This document shows positions 59,902-64,000 of a DNA stretch of 64,000 nt, in pieces. The translations under genes were made by a program, and so were the position numbers. The stretch's first letter is position 1; the number at the start of each line of letters is the position of its first letter. The notes under the pieces were generated by a model. It made no database searches and was not told where the DNA came from. It saw only the letters and a program-made list of their open reading frames with translations. This stretch comes from Bacillota bacterium (lineage in GTDB: Bacteria; Bacillota; Clostridia; Peptostreptococcales; Anaerovoracaceae), in the NCBI GenBank assembly GCA_019420525.1, contig JAHZHA010000001.1, forward strand, positions 62,001-126,000, read 5' to 3'.

Positions 59902-61464
59902 ATGTCTCAAAACAGCAAGAATCAAGTGAAAACCATCAGCTTTGTCATGATTATCACACTGCTGGGAAAGCTGCTGGGTCTTTACCGGGATCGGCTGCTG
60001 GCGGTGAGCTACGGCACGGAGATGTATGCCAATGCTTTCAGTACGGCCAGCCGGATTCCCCGGGTGTTTTTCGATGTGCTCTTCGCGTCGGCCATTGCGG
60101 CCAGCTTTATCCCGGTATATACGGAGTACCGGGAGAAAAAAGGTACCGGAGAAGCGCAGAAATTCGCCGGCAATTTTATCACGGTGATCGGTGTGCTGAC
60201 ACTGATCATGACGGCGGCGGGGATTCTTTTTTCCGAGCAGCTGGTAGAGCTCTTCGCTCCTGAATTCAACGCGGAGACAGCGGATCTCTGCACGTCTCTG
60301 ACGAGAATCATGCTGCCGACGCTGTGTCTGACCGGGATCGCCTACTCTTTTGTAGGCATCCTGCAGGCTTCCGGCGAATTTAATATCCCGGCGCTGATCA
60401 GCGTGATTTCAAACGTTATCATCATCGCATACTACATATTTTTTATCGACCGTTTCGGAATTTACGGTCTTGCGGTCAGTTTCCTCATCGGCTGGGCGAT
60501 GCAGGCCGTCGTTCAGATACCGGCTCTGCGCAGGAAAGGCTTTTCCTATCGCCCGAGTCTCAGTCTGAGAAATGAGGGAATCGGCAAAGTACTGAAACTG
60601 ATGGTGCCTGTTCTCGTCAGTACCTGGGTGCAGCCAATCGTGCTGATGATCAATTCCCGCTACGCTTCCGGCCTTCACGGAGGCGGAGGCGTATCGGCCA
60701 TCGACTACGGCACGAATCTCTATCTGACCATCGCCGGCGTTTTCGTATTGTCGGTGACGAATGTCATCTTTCCGAAAATGTCCGAACAGTCAGCCAGAGA
60801 CGATATTCAGGGACTGACGGAGACGGTGCGATCCACTACGCATACCTCGCTGTTTTTTATCATCCCCATGATGCTGGGTGTCATGACGCTGTCTTATCCG
60901 CTGATCGATTTCATCTACGGGGGAGGAGAATTCAGTGCAGAGGATACCGCTCTCACGGCGCGGGCGATGTTTTTCACTTCTCTGGGCATGGTGGGTTATG
61001 CTCTGCAGAATATTCTGTGCAGAGTCTACTATGCGAAGCAGGACGGAAAGACGCCTCTCGTGGCCGGTGTTCTGTCTATCGCGGTGAATATCGCATGCTG
61101 TGAACTGCTGATCGGTCCTATGGGACTGGCAGGTCTGGGACTGGCTTCCGCCATCTCTTCCACGATATATGCTGCAGCCCTTGCCGTTCCGCTGCAGCGC
61201 TCGGGAAGCCGGTTTATCACGAAAAAATTCTGCGCTGACATGCTGAAGACGACAGTCAGCGCGTGTATCATGGCGGCAGCCGTCCATTTCTGCGCTGTGT
61301 CTGCGGAAGGACTTCTGCCGGGCGCGGCGGGCAAGCTGCTGGTGCTCCTCTTTCCGACTGCCGTGGGAATCGCGGTATTCTTCGGAGCGGCAGCTCTGCT
61401 GAAAATGGATGAACTCATATATATCAAAGATATTTTTAGAAAAATAGTAAAGAGAGGTTCGTGA
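59902..61464 (+). CDS. murJ: MurJ/MviN-family lipid II flippase
   Basis: 520 residues with about fourteen membrane helices. It opens KTISFVMIITLLGKLLGLYR and has the ASAIAASFIPVYTEY and QPIVLMINSRYASGL regions typical of MurJ/MviN of the MOP superfamily, which flips undecaprenyl-linked precursors. The ribosome binding site is weak (GAGAGA). The stop overlaps the next ATG (TGATG). The next two genes are polysaccharide genes, so it may serve a surface polysaccharide precursor rather than lipid II alone. Confidence 0.88.
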   Translation: MSQNSKNQVKTISFVMIITLLGKLLGLYRDRLLAVSYGTEMYANAFSTASRIPRVFFDVLFASAIAASFIPVYTEYREKKGTGEAQKFAGNFITVIGVLTLIMTAAGILFSEQLVELFAPEFNAETADLCTSLTRIMLPTLCLTGIAYSFVGILQASGEFNIPALISVISNVIIIAYYIFFIDRFGIYGLAVSFLIGWAMQAVVQIPALRRKGFSYRPSLSLRNEGIGKVLKLMVPVLVSTWVQPIVLMINSRYASGLHGGGGVSAIDYGTNLYLTIAGVFVLSVTNVIFPKMSEQSARDDIQGLTETVRSTTHTSLFFIIPMMLGVMTLSYPLIDFIYGGGEFSAEDTALTARAMFFTSLGMVGYALQNILCRVYYAKQDGKTPLVAGVLSIAVNIACCELLIGPMGLAGLGLASAISSTIYAAALAVPLQRSGSRFITKKFCADMLKTTVSACIMAAAVHFCAVSAEGLLPGAAGKLLVLLFPTAVGIAVFFGAAALLKMDELIYIKDIFRKIVKRGS

Positions 61465-62939
61465 TGATCTCTATATTAAAAGACAGTCTGCTGTACCGCT
61501 TTTTCGCTGCAGTCTGCAGCTGGTTCAGCGGACAGTGGATGAAAAGCAGGATTATCCGTGCTTTCGTCACGACAAAGGATGCGGATGAGGTGGCAAGAGC
61601 CAGTGTCTTTTACCGCCCCGGCAGGTTTCTCCGGGATCTGTTGTCGGCTCTGTACCGGAAGCTGAGACTGGAACGGATTCTGGGCGGAAGCCTTCTGATT
61701 CATCCGTTTTTATGGTGTTTTCTGGCGGCCGTTCTGGCACCTCTGCTGCCGACCATGGCGCTGCTGGCAGTCGTTCTGGTTTCCGGAGTGACATTTCTGC
61801 TGAATACGGCAGCGAATCGACAGAGGGCTCTGCTCTGTTCGCCGGTAAACAGATACGTCATTCTGTATGCTGTCATCTACATCATCGCTGTATGTACGTC
61901 GGTCACATTTTCAGGAAGTCTCTATCCGGGGCTTCTGACTACCGTTTTCATTCTGTCCGTATTCATAGTGGAAAATGCGGTGACGACGAAGCGGCAGCTG
62001 GACATTCTGGTGACCGCTATGGTGGCCGTGGGAGTTCTCGTATCGCTGTACGGCTTTTACCAGTATATTTTCGGCGCAGCGGGGTCTTCAGCCTGGACGG
62101 ATGATGAGATGTTCTCCATCTCCACACGTGTTTATTCCACTCTGCAGAACCCCAACGTACTGTCCGAATACCTATTGCTGGTGATTCCTCTCTGCGCCGC
62201 GTGTCTGTTCACGGCGGAAAAAATGTGGAAAAGAGCTGTCTTTTTGTGTGCGCTGGGAATCATGTGCATCTGTATGATTCTCACGTTTTCCAGAGCCGGA
62301 TGGCTGGGACTTCTGTTTGCAGCGGCGATCTTTCTCGTGCTCATCGACAGAAGATATATCCTGCTGGGTCTGGCAGGCGTCATCATTCTGTTCCTGGCGG
62401 CTCCCGATATGATTATCAGCCGGTTTGCCAGCATCGGAGATATGGCGGACGGATCGACGTCTTACCGGGTAGCTATCTGGATGGGAACGATTTCCATGCT
62501 GAAGGATTACTGGCTCAGCGGAATCGGACCGGGAACAGATGCATTTAATATGATTTATCCGAGTTACAGCTATAATACGGCCACGGCCCAGCATTCCCAC
62601 AATCTGTTTCTGCAGATCATAAGCGATGCGGGCATCTGTGCGATCATTCTGTTCCTCTTTCTGATCATCGTATTCATCCGGGCGCTCTGCTCGGCGATTT
62701 CAAAGGAGAAAGACAGAACGTCGAAGATTTTTCAGATTTCTTCGCTGGCCAGCATAGGCGGTTTTATGGTGCAGAGCATGGCGGATTATTCTTTCTATAA
62801 CTACCGCGTCATGTTTCTGTTCTGGGTATTCATCGGTCTCAGCGGAATCTATATCCGACGCAGCAGCCTGCCGAAAGGCGGTATTCTGAGAGGAGAACCG
62901 GAGAACGCCGGTGTGAAAAAGGAGAGAGCAGATGATTAA
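61464..62939 (+). CDS. O-antigen ligase/Wzy-like membrane protein
   Basis: 491 residues with about twelve membrane helices. The Wzy_C region is visible: MILTFSRAGWLGLLFAAAIF (helix with SRAG), STSYRVAIWMGTISMLKDYW, the GIGPGTDAFNM loop and HSHNLFLQII with the family's conserved His. It ligates or polymerises surface glycans. ATG 61464 overlaps the murJ stop, with GAGAGG upstream. It overlaps the glycosyltransferase gene by 8 bases, giving a tight three-gene operon. Confidence 0.88.
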   Translation: MISILKDSLLYRFFAAVCSWFSGQWMKSRIIRAFVTTKDADEVARASVFYRPGRFLRDLLSALYRKLRLERILGGSLLIHPFLWCFLAAVLAPLLPTMALLAVVLVSGVTFLLNTAANRQRALLCSPVNRYVILYAVIYIIAVCTSVTFSGSLYPGLLTTVFILSVFIVENAVTTKRQLDILVTAMVAVGVLVSLYGFYQYIFGAAGSSAWTDDEMFSISTRVYSTLQNPNVLSEYLLLVIPLCAACLFTAEKMWKRAVFLCALGIMCICMILTFSRAGWLGLLFAAAIFLVLIDRRYILLGLAGVIILFLAAPDMIISRFASIGDMADGSTSYRVAIWMGTISMLKDYWLSGIGPGTDAFNMIYPSYSYNTATAQHSHNLFLQIISDAGICAIILFLFLIIVFIRALCSAISKEKDRTSKIFQISSLASIGGFMVQSMADYSFYNYRVMFLFWVFIGLSGIYIRRSSLPKGGILRGEPENAGVKKERADD

Positions 62940-64000
62940 GGTTCTCAATATTATCAGCGATACGAATATCGGCGGAGCGGGCCGGGTGCTTCTCAATTAT
63001 GCGAAATACAGAAACAGGGAAGAGTTCGGAATGTCGGTGATCCTGCCGACGGGCAGCATGCTGGCGGAACCTCTGCGTAAGCTCGGGGCTGAAGTCAGAG
63101 AAATCGACGCCATGGCCGACCGCTCTTTCGACCGGGAAGCCGTGGAAATTCTGAAGAAACTCATCCGGGAGATGAATCCCGATATCGTTCATACACACGG
63201 TTCTCTTTCCGGAAGGATCGCGGCAAAAGCCTGCGGAAAAAAGATCGTCTATACGAGGCACTGTGCATTCCCTGTAAAGAGTTATATGAAGCACGGACCG
63301 GGACGCTGGGCAAACAGACTGCTGAATCATCACTACGCCGACCGCATCATCGCGGTGGGACAGGCTACAAAGGAAAATCTGATGGAGAGCGGAATCTCCG
63401 GAAAATATATCGATATGATGATGAACGGATCGGAGGCGGTGACTCTGCCGGATGCCGGGGAGCGCCGGAAGCTCAGGGCATCGTACGGATTCGGGGAAGA
63501 CGATTTCGTCCTGGGCATCATGGCCAGGATTGAGGTCTACAAAGGCCACGATGATATCCTGGAAGCGCTGCGCTTTCTTCTGGACGAAGGCCGCAGGGTG
63601 AAACTGATTATCGCAGGCAGCGGCTCATATGAAAGCGAACTGCGCCGGAAGGCGGCGGCATTTCCTGAAGGAACTGTGGTCTTCGCCGGCTTCATCAGCG
63701 ATATCTCCCGGATACTGTCCGTGATGGATGTACAGATCAACGCCTCATACGAGAGCGAGACGTCAAGTCTGTCTGTGATCGAAGGGATGAGCGCCGGCGT
63801 GCCGTCTGTGGTCAGCGACTGCGGAGGCAATCCTTTCCTCATCGAAGACGGTACGAACGGGCTGATTTTTCCGGCCAGAGACTGCGGCGCGCTGGCGGAG
63901 TGCATCAGATCGCTGATAGACGATGAAAAGAAATACGACCGGCTGTGTGAAGGTTCCCGCCGGATTTATGAAGAAAAATTTACCGGAGAGAAGTTTGCCG
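62932..64000 (+). CDS. GT4-family glycosyltransferase, 3' end cut by window
   Basis: The frame is open from ATG 62932 to the window end (356 codons). It starts MIKVLNIISDTNIGGAGRVL, with a GT4 Rossmann N-domain (NPDIVHTHGSLSGRIAAKA) and a C-domain with GIMARIEVYKGHDDILEAL, LIIAGSGSYESELRR and the EX7E-type segment SYESETSSLSVIEGMSAG. AAGGAGAGAG precedes the ATG. It retains a sugar nucleotide-dependent transferase layout. It overlaps the O-antigen ligase-like gene, so it takes part in the same polysaccharide pathway. Donor and acceptor unknown. Confidence 0.9.
   Translation, partial: MIKVLNIISDTNIGGAGRVLLNYAKYRNREEFGMSVILPTGSMLAEPLRKLGAEVREIDAMADRSFDREAVEILKKLIREMNPDIVHTHGSLSGRIAAKACGKKIVYTRHCAFPVKSYMKHGPGRWANRLLNHHYADRIIAVGQATKENLMESGISGKYIDMMMNGSEAVTLPDAGERRKLRASYGFGEDDFVLGIMARIEVYKGHDDILEALRFLLDEGRRVKLIIAGSGSYESELRRKAAAFPEGTVVFAGFISDISRILSVMDVQINASYESETSSLSVIEGMSAGVPSVVSDCGGNPFLIEDGTNGLIFPARDCGALAECIRSLIDDEKKYDRLCEGSRRIYEEKFTGEKFA

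Overview
This window looks like a chromosomal segment of an anaerobic, low-to-moderate-GC Firmicute of the class Clostridia. The evidence is strong AGGAGG-type ribosome binding sites, TTG and GTG starts, an FMN riboswitch over the riboflavin operon, lipoprotein signals, S-layer homology (SLH) anchors and family I CoA-transferases of amino-acid/butyrate fermenters. I cannot fix the genus; an Anaerovoracaceae/Family XIII-like organism is only a guess. No rRNA, tRNA, CRISPR array, prophage or insertion sequence is recognisable.

Layout. 1-24 kb is mostly housekeeping: the end of dnaE, glmS, a very long class A penicillin-binding protein, comEC, two related CoA-transferases around holA and a MetY-type enzyme, an MntR/DtxR regulator, typA, a cold-shock gene with a long leader, an xdhC-nifS pair and apbE.

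24-42.5 kb is the most unusual part. A MerR-type regulator faces a promoter with a 19-bp spacer and an internal palindrome. Downstream come a lipoprotein, a FecCD permease, a binding protein and an ATPase (a metal-complex or heme type importer). Large secreted SLH proteins and related surface proteins follow, interrupted by an ABC exporter-like pair and closed by a DUF364 'heavy-metal chelation' type protein. Three of the secreted proteins share an unnamed domain with a spaced His triad (V-T-H ... H-x-H-x-F). Two others share a seven-residue Cys/Met signature inside an Ig-like domain. One SLH protein also appears to carry a Shr-type hemoglobin-interacting domain, and two carry molybdopterin-oxidoreductase-like folds. 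I infer a surface capture and import system for heme or another metal complex. A frame-disrupted BFD-like ferredoxin gene follows.

43-49.5 kb holds an SLH-anchored papain/C39-like protein, the FMN riboswitch and ribD-ribE-ribB-ribA-ribH (ribB and ribA are separate genes), then a LUD-domain protein. 49.6-53 kb has two 98-residue Cys-rich paralogs and a MarR-MATE pair with matching operator-like sites. 53-64 kb carries ilvD, mgtE, a MazF-type toxin without a visible antitoxin, a secreted protein, an SLH-anchored phosphodiester glycosidase, murJ, an O-antigen ligase-like protein and a glycosyltransferase cut by the window end.
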